NCBI GenBank assembly: GCA_945829235.1
Contig: CALZUA010000005.1
Span: 1-64,000, forward strand
DNA from: an uncultured Clostridia bacterium
GTDB taxonomy: Bacteria; Bacillota; Clostridia; Oscillospirales; Ruminococcaceae
Length of the DNA: 64,000 bases
Reading direction: 5' to 3'
Position numbers and translations under genes: made by a program. Below the pieces are notes generated by a model. It ran no database searches. It worked only from the letters and a program-made list of their open reading frames with translations, and had not been told where the DNA came from. Shown here piece by piece: positions 8,969-18,397 of this stretch. Each line of letters starts with the position of its first letter. Position 1 is the stretch's first letter.

Positions 8969-9432
8969 TTTCTTGTCCAATCGCACTTGAGTATGCTCTG
9001 TCAGTAAACCGGTGCAGAATCATTAACTTTCAGACAAGTCAATAGAGAAAACAATATAGAGATTATTGCGGCAACATAATAACCTGCCCTTCCCCCAAGA
9101 ATTATTGATGGAGCTAAGATTTTCTTAGCTCCATATCATTTTCGGGTTTGACTTGTCACGCTTTCGGGGAATTTGCACACCGAGGCGTCACCGTCCTGTG
9201 AAATTCATCACATTTTTCAAAATCACCAATATCTCAAGTACGGATATCCTCATTATGGGGCTATGTAAGTTATAGTCATATTTCCTGATTGGTAGTATTA
9301 TTTCAGAATGTTAGAAAAAATGTAGCAGGAAGAAAGCTCGCTACTGCGGATAGATGATTCGTTCAAGATGATAATTGTGGGCTAAAATAAATGTGTATGC
9401 TAATCTTTTGCTATGACAATAGGAGATAAATT
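8969..9432. other. Intergenic stretch
   Basis: Apart from the terminator hairpin at 9108-9134, no coding potential, repeat or recognised riboswitch is seen. The last 30 nt carry the ribosome site TAGGAGA of the following gene. Confidence 0.5.
9108..9134 (+). terminator. Hairpin terminator after the HD-GYP gene
   Basis: ATGGAGCTAAGA and TCTTAGCTCCAT form a perfect 12-bp stem with a TTT loop. The downstream T-run is weak (ATCATTTT), so function as a terminator is likely but not certain. Confidence 0.6.
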
Positions 9433-10467
9433 ATGGTTTATTTAGTGTGTTTTATTCTGTCAATAGTGATGTTTCTTTGGGTAATCGTCAGGAGCGACTC
9501 TTTCAGAATAAATCAGATAATGTTGATAGTTGTAACAATGGCAGGTAATGGTGGATACTATGCTCTTGCAACATCAACCTGCCTTGAAAAGGCAATTCTT
9601 GCAAACAATCTGACATATTTAATCGGGATATTTTCGCCAATGCTTCTTTTATTAAATATATGTGAAATTTGTCGGTTCAAGCTTCCGCGCCGATTGGTTG
9701 CAGCAATGTATTCAATTCAGATGCTACTTTATTTGAGTGTATGCACAACGGGTAAATATGAGATTTTCTATAAAACAGTTCAGTTTAATATGGACGAAAA
9801 AGGAGTTTATCTGACAAAGACATACGGTCCAATGCACACAGTGTATCTGATTATGATGTTTTTATTTCTTGTGGCAGGAATATGCGTTTCAATATATTCA
9901 AGCAAAAAAAGAAATATAGTCAGCTATAAAAACATTGATTTGATGGTTTTTGTGATTATCGCAATAGTCGTGACATACGCTATCCAACGCTTTCTTCATT
10001 TAACGGTGGAGCTTATGCCGATTGTGTTTACATTTGGCATTGTTGTTATTTTAGTTCCCATTACCAAAATAAGGAACTTTTCCGTTGACGGAAATAAGGA
10101 AATAATTAGCGAGAAACTTGAGAAATCGGGATATATTGTTTTTACGAAGAAGCTATACTATATGGGGTGCAACAAGACCGCCGCAGAACTCTTTCCCGAG
10201 CTTGAGAAATGGGAACTCGAAAAGAAAGTCCCCGGAAGCGGCGGAAGATTTAATACTTTTTTGCGTCAGCCTCTGATGCAATATATAAACTCAAATCTCA
10301 AAGAACCGTTAAAGGGTAAATCATTTGTAATTAAGGAAAAGAGCTTTGGATTTTCAATCAGATGTCTGAACAGCGGGAAACGGCATATAGGCTACATAAT
10401 CGAATTGATTGACATTACGGATTTGTTGGATAATCAGACTGACTGTAAAGCGGAAATGGTTAAATGA
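9433..10467 (+). CDS. 7TM sensor protein with PAS-like C-terminal domain
   Basis: 344 residues, AGGAGA before the ATG. Seven hydrophobic segments fill residues 1-215 in the pattern of the histidine-kinase N-terminal 7TM module, followed by a cytoplasmic domain of about 120 residues with PAS-like features (SGYIVFTKKLYYMGCNKTAAELF) ending IGYIIELIDITDL. No kinase, GGDEF or HD domain follows in the same protein. The next gene starts 13 nt downstream and encodes an HD-GYP protein, so the two are probably one operon and may form a sensor and c-di-GMP output pair (inference). Confidence 0.7.
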   Translation: MVYLVCFILSIVMFLWVIVRSDSFRINQIMLIVVTMAGNGGYYALATSTCLEKAILANNLTYLIGIFSPMLLLLNICEICRFKLPRRLVAAMYSIQMLLYLSVCTTGKYEIFYKTVQFNMDEKGVYLTKTYGPMHTVYLIMMFLFLVAGICVSIYSSKKRNIVSYKNIDLMVFVIIAIVVTYAIQRFLHLTVELMPIVFTFGIVVILVPITKIRNFSVDGNKEIISEKLEKSGYIVFTKKLYYMGCNKTAAELFPELEKWELEKKVPGSGGRFNTFLRQPLMQYINSNLKEPLKGKSFVIKEKSFGFSIRCLNSGKRHIGYIIELIDITDLLDNQTDCKAEMVK

Positions 10468-10480
10468 CTGGAGAGAAACA

Positions 10481-12640
10481 ATGAAAAGAATAATCTCAAC
10501 TGCAGAAATCTTAATCAAATGGTTTGTCTATGGAATGTTGCTTATTACCGTTCTTATTGTTGCCGTAGCTTTATTCAGCAACGATACTGAGGGAGAAGCA
10601 CAAACAGGCTCTTTTGACGCGGTTGGATTCAATGAGGGCTGGACGCTGGAAATGAACGGTAAAACCGAAGCTATAACTCTGCCGGTTACCGTTGACGCCA
10701 AAAGCGGAGATTTTTTGATTATCAAGAATACCTTGCCCGCTGATATACCTAACGAAAGCAGTCTGATGATGAGAGCTTCAATGGAAGATATATACATCTA
10801 CATAAACGGCGAGCTTCGTGAGCAATATGCGATGGAAAGCATATCGGTCGGAGCGTATTCCTTGCCAAGTGCTTATGTTGTCACAGAGCTTTCCGAACAA
10901 GACTCCTGCGCGGAGATTACCGTTCAAATTCGTGTAAAGACACGAGGAACTCTCAATGAAATACTGATTGGTCCGGGAAACAACGTCTGGTTCAGTATAA
11001 TACAGAAAAACATACCCGTTAATGCTGTCGCGTTTGTTGTGTTAATATTAGGCGTTATCCTTATAATAGCCTGGCTGGTTCTGCATCGATTTGAACAGAA
11101 TTCCCGTGCCTCGTTCTTTTTAGGACTGCTTATGACAGACATAGGTATATGGGTGTTCAGCGAGTCAAATCTTCGGCAGATAATTTTTTCAAAACCGTCT
11201 TTGTCGGGATTTTTCGCATATTTCTCTATAGAATTACTTGGGGTATTGGCGAGCTTGTTTTTCGATGAGGTTCAACACAAAAAATACCACAAAATCTATA
11301 TAATCATAGAATCCGTTGTTTGTATTCAACTGACAGTAAATATAATTCTGCACTTTACACACGTTGCGGATTTGTATCAAACCCTGATTTTCTCACATAT
11401 ATGGATGGTTCTGGGACTTGTTTTTGCTGTTGTAAATGTAATTAAGGATATCCGTACAAAGAGGATAAAGCAATACAGTGCAATTGCAGTTGGTATGGTA
11501 TGTTTTCTTGTAACATCGTTGCTGGAGCTGGTTGTTTTCTACATTTCAAGATTTTATGTTTTCGGAATATTTATATGTATAGGTCTTGTTATGCTTACTG
11601 TAGCGACTGTTATTCAAGCTATTATAGACCAAATCAGAATTTCAAGAGAACGTGAAAATAAGCAGACAAGAATGGTAGTAAGTACGATTGAAACTATCGC
11701 AGGAGCTATTGACGCAAAAGATGAATATACGGGCGGTCACTCGGAACGTGTCGGACATTACGCCACAATTTTAGCGCGCGGAATGGCGGCAGATTATGAC
11801 TTTTCCGAAGAGGATATTCTGCGGATACAGTATATTGGAAATATGCACGATATCGGAAAAATAGGCGTAACCGATTCTATTCTTAACAAAGCAGGGCGGC
11901 TTACCGATGATGAATTTTGCCTTATGAAGAAGCACGTTGATATCGGTGCGGAGCTTATGGTGGGAATTGGTGAGAATATTGACGGGCTTGTTGACGGTAT
12001 CCTTTATCATCACGAAAGATTTGACGGAAAAGGCTATCCGAAGGGACTGTCTGACACGGATATTCCGCTTGTTGCACGAATAATATGTCTTGCGGACTGC
12101 TATGACGCTATGACGTCAAACCGTGTTTATAGGAAACGTCTGTCAAACGAGGACGTTCGTGCGGAATTCGTAAAATGCTCCGGCACTCAATTTGACCCTG
12201 CTTTGACCGAGATTTTCGTTCGATTGATAGACAGCGGCGAGATGGTTCCGTACACGGTTGATGGTTTGGCAACCACAAAAACAGGCGATGTACTGAAATC
12301 CGCATTACTTGAGAATTACTTACAAAAGAACGCCAATTCCGAAGAAACAAAGGCAATAAATCCCGCGCACATAAGAATGATGTGCTATATTATGAAACTG
12401 AAGGAGAAAAAGGGCGAACGGGTTAATGTTTTTCTGTTAAAGCTCTTGAATAATAGCGATGAAAATTGGGAAATGACCAACAAACTTCTCAAGACCTTTT
12501 TGCAAGCCGAAGATATAAGTTTGTCGTATAGTGAAAATAAGCGTATTATTTCCCTGTTTGATAAAACGGATGAGCAGATTGAAGGCTTTACTAAAGCCTT
12601 GCACAACAGCACAATTCAGATAGATATTGAAGAGATTTGA
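10481..12640 (+). CDS. 7TMR-type receptor with canonical HD-GYP phosphodiesterase domain
   Basis: 719 residues from ATG 10481 (GGAGAG upstream; longer readings overlap the previous gene). One N-terminal helix is followed by an outside domain of about 170 residues resembling 7TMR sensor modules, then seven membrane helices (about 190-385), a short coiled linker and an HD-GYP domain with every signature residue: HSERVGHY, MHDIGKIG and HHERFDGKGYPKGL. It is therefore expected to hydrolyse cyclic di-GMP. A helical tail of about 120 residues follows, of unknown role. Probably co-transcribed with the 7TM-PAS gene before it. Confidence 0.88.
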   Translation: MKRIISTAEILIKWFVYGMLLITVLIVAVALFSNDTEGEAQTGSFDAVGFNEGWTLEMNGKTEAITLPVTVDAKSGDFLIIKNTLPADIPNESSLMMRASMEDIYIYINGELREQYAMESISVGAYSLPSAYVVTELSEQDSCAEITVQIRVKTRGTLNEILIGPGNNVWFSIIQKNIPVNAVAFVVLILGVILIIAWLVLHRFEQNSRASFFLGLLMTDIGIWVFSESNLRQIIFSKPSLSGFFAYFSIELLGVLASLFFDEVQHKKYHKIYIIIESVVCIQLTVNIILHFTHVADLYQTLIFSHIWMVLGLVFAVVNVIKDIRTKRIKQYSAIAVGMVCFLVTSLLELVVFYISRFYVFGIFICIGLVMLTVATVIQAIIDQIRISRERENKQTRMVVSTIETIAGAIDAKDEYTGGHSERVGHYATILARGMAADYDFSEEDILRIQYIGNMHDIGKIGVTDSILNKAGRLTDDEFCLMKKHVDIGAELMVGIGENIDGLVDGILYHHERFDGKGYPKGLSDTDIPLVARIICLADCYDAMTSNRVYRKRLSNEDVRAEFVKCSGTQFDPALTEIFVRLIDSGEMVPYTVDGLATTKTGDVLKSALLENYLQKNANSEETKAINPAHIRMMCYIMKLKEKKGERVNVFLLKLLNNSDENWEMTNKLLKTFLQAEDISLSYSENKRIISLFDKTDEQIEGFTKALHNSTIQIDIEEI

Positions 12641-12649
12641 TACCAAAAC

Positions 12650-12902
12650 GTGCTTGTCAAGCCCGTAGCAACTATGATTTTTTCGTGTTTACCGAAGTTG
12701 ATTTTTAGGCTGAAACGCTTGTTATTGCTTTGAGAAATCTGCGTGAGGGAAGTGTTGCCTTTTGTTTTTATACCGACATTTTCAAAGGTTTCGCCGTTAA
12801 TCTCAATAATCCCCGAAATCCACGGTTTTGAAGTCGCGTTTTCAATAAGATAATTCTAGTTTTCTTCATCGGTGGTTATGTTGATATCAAGCACATCTTA
12901 AC
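12650..12902 (-). pseudogene. CotH-type spore-coat kinase fragment
   Basis: On the minus strand an open frame with one internal TAG (12856-12858) reads DVLDINITTDEEN, then INGETFENVGIKTKGNTSLT, then FSLKINFG. The pattern NVGIKTKGNTSL followed by a basic S/R-F-KI-F segment is the N-terminal hallmark of CotH proteins, secreted or coat protein kinases. Both ends are missing: no start before DVLD and the sequence loses similarity after KINFGKHEK. A relic of about 80 codons lying between the HD-GYP gene and the cas9 relic. Confidence 0.6.
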
Positions 12903-12917
12903 CGAAAATAAAGGCTC

Positions 12918-12946
12918 TTGACAAATTTCGACAATTATTGTGTACT
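12918..12946 (+). promoter_or_regulatory. Possible cas operon promoter
   Basis: TTGACA 12918-12923, 17 nt, TGTACT 12941-12946, about 70 nt before the cas9 start. The -35 is perfect and the -10 weak. No tracrRNA anti-repeat was found in this intergenic stretch. Confidence 0.35.
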
Positions 12947-13013
12947 GAAAAAAGTAATATTGTTCTTGCAATTCTAAAAAGTGCAAATTGTGGAAAGCGA
13001 AAGGTGAGGAATA

Positions 13014-16000
13014 ATGAATAATTATGACAATTATTTTATGGGACTGGATATCGGAACAAACTCTGTCGGCTGGTGCGTTTCTTATGCGAACTACAAAGTT
13101 CTGAAATACAAAAACAACGCTATGTGGGTGGTATCGCTGTTTGACCCTGAAAATCAAGCGTCTGACAGACGACAACACAGATGCAATCGGAGAAGATTTG
13201 ACAGACGCAATCAGCGAATTTCTCTGTAGGAAGAGCTTTTTGCTAAAGAAATCAGCAAAATTGATTCCGATTTTTTCCTTCGCCGAAAAGAAAGCGCCTT
13301 ATTACCGGAAGACAGGTCTTACGAGAACGGCGGGTATGTCTTTGAAAACCCCGCGCTTGACAAAGCATATCACGACAAATATCCGACAATTCACCATCTG
13401 ATTTGCGATTTAATGAAAAACAAAGCACCCCACGATGTACGGCTTGTGTTTATAGCAGTAGCTTGGATTTTAGCGCATCGCGGGCATTTCTTGCTGGACG
13501 TTGAAGTAAACAATATCGATAAAATCAACAACATTTCCGAGCTTTTTCATAATCTTATGAGCTGGTTTGATACGCAGGAGTATGTGCGTCCGTTTGAATG
13601 TAATCCCGAACAATTCGGAGAAATTCTTACCAACGAAAAACGCAAACAGGAACGCGAGCACAAACTCAAGGATTTGCTTTGGAACGGCAAGAAAGCCGAG
13701 CAGGATTCGGACAGCTCCATAGACGCGGAAAAACTCGTAAAGCTCGTCAGCGGCTTAAAAGTCAAGCTGTCGGAATTGTTTGGCAACCCCGAATACGACG
13801 AAATCGAACACAACAGTATTTCTCTTGCGGACGGTAATTTTGACGAAACCGCCGAGGCTCTTTGCTCCGAAATTGACAGCGATGATATGGAGCTTATAAG
13901 GATTGCAAAATCCATTTTCGACTGGGGACAACTCGAAAATATTCGTAACGGCAAAGATTATATCAGTGAAGCCAAAGTTGAAGTATATGAAACCCACAAA
14001 AAAGACTTGAAATTACTGAAAAGGCTGGTTAAAAAGTACATTCCTAAAAAGTATTTCGAGATTTTCAGAAAGGCTGATGGTAATCTTAATAACTATGTGA
14101 AATATTCGGCTAATCTTAAAAATGCAGACTTGGGCAAAGCCAATGTGTTCAAAAACTGTTTGTGCGAGGATTTCTGCAAGTTTATTAAAGGAGTTTTCAA
14201 TGGGATTGTTCCCGATGAAGAGGACAAGTCCGTTTTTGAACAATAAGGACAAATACGGAACCGTTGCCGATAAAATACTGTCAATTATGAAATTCCGCGT
14301 TCCATATTATGTTGGACCGTTGGTTAATCTTGAAGGAAACGATACCTCTTGGATTGTGCGAAAAGCCGGAAAAATCTATCCGTGGAATTTTGACGAAATG
14401 GTTGACAAGGATAAATCCGAAGAAGAGTTTATCGGCAGAGTGACCGCAAAATGCACCTATATCGCGGGAGAAGATGTTCTTCCGAAAAATTCTCTGCTTT
14501 ATTGCAAATTCAGCGTACTGAATGAAATCAACAATATTCGCATTAACGGCATAAGGCTTGATACTGCCGTTAAGCAAGGCATTTACAACAATGTTTTTTG
14601 CAACACAAAAAGGTTACTCTCAAAAAAATCAAGGATTATCTGTCCTCAACAGGCAATTTCACCGAGGGAAAGGACAAACTCGAGGGCATAGATGTTTCTG
14701 TAAAATCATCACTTAAACCGTATCTTGATTTCAGAAATTTGCTTCAAAGCGGCTTTCTTTCCGAAAATCAGGCGGAAGAAATTATTGCGAGAATTACTGT
14801 AACCACAGACAAAAATCGTCTGAAAAAGTGGCTCAAAGCAAACTTCTCTCTTAACGACAGCGATGTGAAATACATTTCAAATCTTGGATATACCGATTAT
14901 GGCAGGCTTTCAAAGAGGTTTCTTTCCGAGCTTCCCGAGGTTGACTCTGTATCGGGCGAGGTTTTGGGCGGTACTGTTATCGAACAGCTTTGGGAAAACT
15001 CCGTTAATCTTATGGAGCTGTTGAGCGATAACCGCGGGTTTAAATGGCAACTGGACGAATTGAACCAAGAATACTATTCCGAGCACCCCAAAACTATTGA
15101 AGAACGTCTTTCCGATATGTATGTGCCGACCGCTGTACGGCGTGCTGTTATCAGAACTATCGACATTGTTAAAGAAATCAGGAAATTGACCGGCTCTGCT
15201 CCCGCGAAGATTTTTATGGAGATGGCGAGAGACCACACCGATGACCAAAAGGGCAAGAGAACCGTTTCTCGTAAAAGCAAAGTTGAAGAATATCTGAAGA
15301 AAATGCCCGACACCGAAGAGCTTCTGAAACTGCTTGAAAGCAAGTCGGAAAGCGAGTTAAGAAGCGACAGGCTTTTCCTCTATTTTATGCAACAAGGAAA
15401 ATGTATGTATTCGGGAGAACCGATTGATATTGAAGAACTCGGCACAGAACGATATGATATCGACCACATTTTCCCTCAGTCAAAGTTTAAGGACGACAGC
15501 ATCGACAATCGCGTGCTGGTGAAATCAGACATCAATCAGAACGATAAAAAGGACATATATCCCATTGACCCGAAAATACGGTTTAAAATGCACGGCTTTT
15601 GGATTATGTTGCATAAAAACGGGCTTATCAGCGACAAAAAATTCGAGCGGCTTACGCGTTCAACACCGTTCACCGACATCGAGCTTGCGGATTTTATCAA
15701 CAGACAGCTTGTTGAAACAAGACAGTCAACAAAAGCTGTAACGGTTTTGTTGAAAGAAATGTTCCCCGAAACCGAAATTGTGTATGTCAAAGCAGGAATT
15801 GTTTCGGAATTTCGTCAGCTGTATGATATGGTTAAATGCAGAGAGATAAACGATTTGCACCACGCAAAGGACGCTTATCTGAACATTGTTTTGGGAAATG
15901 TTTATGATACAAAATTCACAAAAAATCCGTTGAATTTCATCAAGGAAAACGGCGGAAACAATCACAACTATTCAATGAAAATCACTTCTCTTCTCGACCA

Positions 16001-16964
16001 CGATATACAGCGCGGAAATGTTATCGCTTGGAAGAAAGACGAAACCATCGCAACGGTTAAAAAACAAATGTCGAAGAACAACATCAGATTTGTAAGATAT
16101 TCTTTCTGTCAGAAAGGTGAACTATTTAAACAGGAGCTGTTGAGAAAAGGGCACGGGCAGGTTCCGAGAAAGAAAGGTCTTGATGTTGAGAAATACGGCG
16201 GATATCAGAAATCGGCAATCACATATTTCCTTCTTGCAAAGTATAAAAAGGGGAAGAAACAAATTATAGCTTTAATTCCCGTTGATTTGAGATTTGCCGT
16301 AAACGTCAAAACATTTGACGATAAAGTTAAATTTTGCAGTGATTATGTTGAACAGAATTTCAATGCGAATCTTGAAACAGTTTTGCTTGGCGGGCGGAAA
16401 ATCAAGATAAACACTTTGTTTGAAATTGACGGTTTCAGAGCTAATCTTTCCTGCCGCACGAACAATAATATCTGGTTCAAGGGAGGAATGCAACTTGTTC
16501 TGTCGTGGGAATTCGAGCTTTATGCCAAGAAATTGTCCTCGTATTCCGTAAAGTTCAGCGACGCGGTAAAGTTCAAATCCGATATTCCTCAGATAACAAA
16601 ATACGATAAAATCACGCCGGAACAGAATATTGCTTTGTATGATTTTCTTTATGAAAAGCTTGCCGTTACAAAGTATGGAATTCTGATGCCGACACCGCTT
16701 GAAACGTTGAAAAACAACAGAGAGTTCTTTATAAATCTTCCTGTCGAAAAGCAAGCGATTGCGCTTTTGCATGTGATTGAGCTTTTCGGTTGCTCCAATT
16801 CATCAGGAACCGACCTTACTTTGATAAACGGAGCAAAAAGCACAGGTATTCTCCAGATATCGATGTCGCTTAACGGAACAAAACGCTTTTCCGATATCAG
16901 AATTATAGACCAGTCACCGACAGGTCTTATCGAACATCGCTCGGAAAATCTGCTTGAAGTATGA
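13014..16964 (+). pseudogene. cas9: Type II-A Cas9 nuclease gene, multiply broken
   Basis: Read through its breaks, the gene spans about 1,315 codons, normal for type II-A Cas9. RuvC-I (YFMGLDIGTNSVGW) is at the start, then the bridge helix (RRFDRRNQR), recognition lobe, RuvC-II (KIFMEMARD, near 15,210), HNH (YDIDHIFPQS with its catalytic His, near 15,452-15,481) and RuvC-III (HHAKDAYLNI, near 15,858). Breaks: an in-frame TAG at 13227-13229 where a Leu is usual; a shift near 14,230-14,246, with loss of the usual segment before PFLNNKDKYG (a small deletion, possibly across a repeated CCGTTTTTGA); and a one-base shift near an A-run at 14,605-14,615. No full-length protein can be made, yet catalytic residues are intact, suggesting recent death. 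It overlaps the next gene by 4 nt (ATGA). Confidence 0.9.
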
Positions 16965-17713
16965 GCTGGAGAACCGTTGTTATCACCTGTCGATGCAAGC
17001 TCGACCTCAAACTCGGTTATGTGGTAGTTCGTTCGGAGGATACGAAACGTATTCTTCTGGACGAGGTATCGGTTATAATTGTTGAAAACAACGCGGTTGC
17101 CGTCACAGGCTGTCTGCTGAATGAGCTTGCACTTTTCGGCATCACTTTTTCGAGAAATAGTTCAAATGCAATAAATGCCGCTCTGAATTACGGCTACGCT
17201 CTTATTTTAAGCGCTGTCAATCGTGAAATATGTGCCTGCGGATATCTTACTCAGCTGGGGCTGTTTCACGATAATATGTTTAACGAGTTTAATCTCAGCT
17301 GTGATTTGATGGAGCCGTTCAGAATAGTTGTGGACAGGTTCGTTTTCAAAAGGAAATTCAACATTTTTGAAAGTGAACAGAAACACGAAATGTGCAAAAT
17401 CTTTGAACAGGTGTTTGACGTGGACGGAAATAAGCAATATCTTTGCAACGCGATAAATTTCCGACTGAATGATGAGAAATACAGTTTGGAGGAGAGTATT
17501 TTCAATTATATGCTGAATGTTCGGGAGCTTGATGGCGATAAGATTTTTGTATTTCTGAATCTTATGTCGTTTATCGATGAAGAACAACGGGAGGTGTTTT
17601 TCAAAACAATCGTTGACCATCGTTTCAATACATTGTTTTTAGAACCGCGAGCGGTAAATTCTCACAATTTAGTCAATCAGATTATAATTGATGAGGATTT
17701 TTGCGTAATATAA
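16961..17713 (+). pseudogene. Cas1 with middle deleted, fused in frame to the C-terminus of Csn2
   Basis: An intact 250-codon frame made of three parts. Residues 1-57 (MSWRTVVITCRCKLDLKLGY to CLLNEL) are the Cas1 N-terminus. Residues about 58-164 (ALFGITFSRNSSNAINAALN to KQYLCNAIN) are the Cas1 C-terminal part with LGLFHDNMFN and SCDLMEPFR. About 100 residues between, including the catalytic Glu, are missing. From about residue 165 the sequence (YSLEESIFNYML, DKIFVFLNLMSF, QIIIDEDFCVI) matches the C-terminal half of Csn2. So cas2 and the first half of csn2 were deleted and both joints kept the frame. Integrase activity is not expected. The family assignments come from motif recognition, not a search. 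Confidence 0.8.
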
Positions 17714-17742
17714 TTGACTTTTGGCGAAATTTGTGGTATTAT
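17714..17742 (+). promoter_or_regulatory. CRISPR leader-type promoter
   Basis: TTGACT 17714-17719, 17 nt, TATTAT 17737-17742, directly after the csn2 remnant's stop codon and 21 nt before the first degenerate repeat: the position of the array leader in type II-A loci. It would now drive the unknown ORF at 17826. Confidence 0.6.
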
Positions 17743-17763
17743 ACAAATATACCCTTGAAATAG

Positions 17764-17799
17764 CACGGCGAGTAGTGTTATTTAAGAGGGCAGCAAAAC
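17764..17799 (+). CRISPR. Degenerate CRISPR repeat 1
   Basis: 36 nt with core GAGTAGTGTTATTT followed by GCAGCAAAAC. It matches repeat 2 at 27 of 36 positions, most differences in the first six bases. Type II-A repeats of Clostridia commonly begin GTTTGAGAGTAGTG and end AAAAC. Leader-proximal position. Confidence 0.6.
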
Positions 17800-17825
17800 T
17801 AAATAAATTGAAGGAGACAAATAAT

Positions 17826-18275
17826 ATGAGTACAACGACTATAAACGAGAAGGATTTTCTTATCTATGATTACAACAATGGAAAATTCCATTCTAGACCA
17901 GAAGTTCGTATTAACGACGAAAATTACAAAAAAATTATTGACAATATTAAAGAATTCAAAACTATTTGGGACTATATTGCTTTATTTAACCAAACAGGTC
18001 TAGTTGCTCTGAAAGAAATTAATTACAAAAATGACGATTCGGATCTAAATTTTGATTTTAAAATTGCTTATAGTATGTTCGGAACTTATGTGAAAGACGT
18101 TAACACTGAAAATTATCCAACTGACACAGAAACTGGGGTATATTCTTTAGGCTCTGCATCAGACTGGAATAATTCTCATGATCTTGATATTTTTATGGAA
18201 GATCTTCGTGTTTATTCCGATAGTAAAATGCGTGAAGATATTAGGGCTTTTTATGATATGTCAGATATATATTAA
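17826..18275 (+). CDS. Unknown small acidic protein in the CRISPR array position
   Basis: 149 residues from ATG 17826 with AAGGAG 9 nt upstream (the frame also runs upstream through the repeat, but without a good start). About 28 Asp/Glu against 16 Lys/Arg, no Cys, no signal peptide or membrane segment, so a soluble acidic protein. Base composition is visibly more AT-rich than cas9 or the phage genes next door, suggesting separate origin. It sits exactly between two degenerate CRISPR repeats and behind the leader promoter. I do not recognise the fold. Candidates are an anti-CRISPR (small, acidic, array-adjacent), a phage gene that replaced the spacers, or a toxin/antitoxin-like guard. None is proven by the sequence. 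Confidence 0.7.
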   Translation: MSTTTINEKDFLIYDYNNGKFHSRPEVRINDENYKKIIDNIKEFKTIWDYIALFNQTGLVALKEINYKNDDSDLNFDFKIAYSMFGTYVKDVNTENYPTDTETGVYSLGSASDWNNSHDLDIFMEDLRVYSDSKMREDIRAFYDMSDIY

Positions 18276-18282
18276 GTATGTA

Positions 18283-18318
18283 GTTTGAGAGTAGTGTTAT
18301 TTCAGAGAGTAGCAAAAA
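18283..18318 (+). CRISPR. Degenerate CRISPR repeat 2
   Basis: A 36-nt unit beginning GTTTGAGAGTAGTGTTATTT and ending GAGTAGCAAAAA, close to the expected type II-A repeat, only the last base departing from the AAAAC end. It starts 8 nt after the stop of the unknown ORF. No further unit follows, so only the two repeats of this array remain. Confidence 0.7.
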
Positions 18319-18334
18319 GTCGGTTGTACCGCTC

Positions 18335-18396
18335 AGCGCAAGTGTTGCGCTCATATGAAAAAATTAAAGGGGTCTATCTATTAGTCCCCTTATTCT
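18335..18396 (+). terminator. Hairpin and terminator after the array
   Basis: A perfect 7-bp hairpin AGCGCAA/TTGCGCT with GTG loop (18335-18351) is followed by a second stem AAGGGG/CCCCTT (18367-18390) and ATTCTTTTT. The second is a good intrinsic terminator for transcripts from the leader promoter. Confidence 0.6.
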
Positions 18397-18397
18397 T

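Noticed and set aside
18283-18396. Repeat 2 plus the following hairpins read as a tracrRNA
   Set aside because: The repeat is in sense, not anti-repeat, orientation and no complementary tracr anti-repeat is present on either strand; the hairpins are better read as terminator structures.
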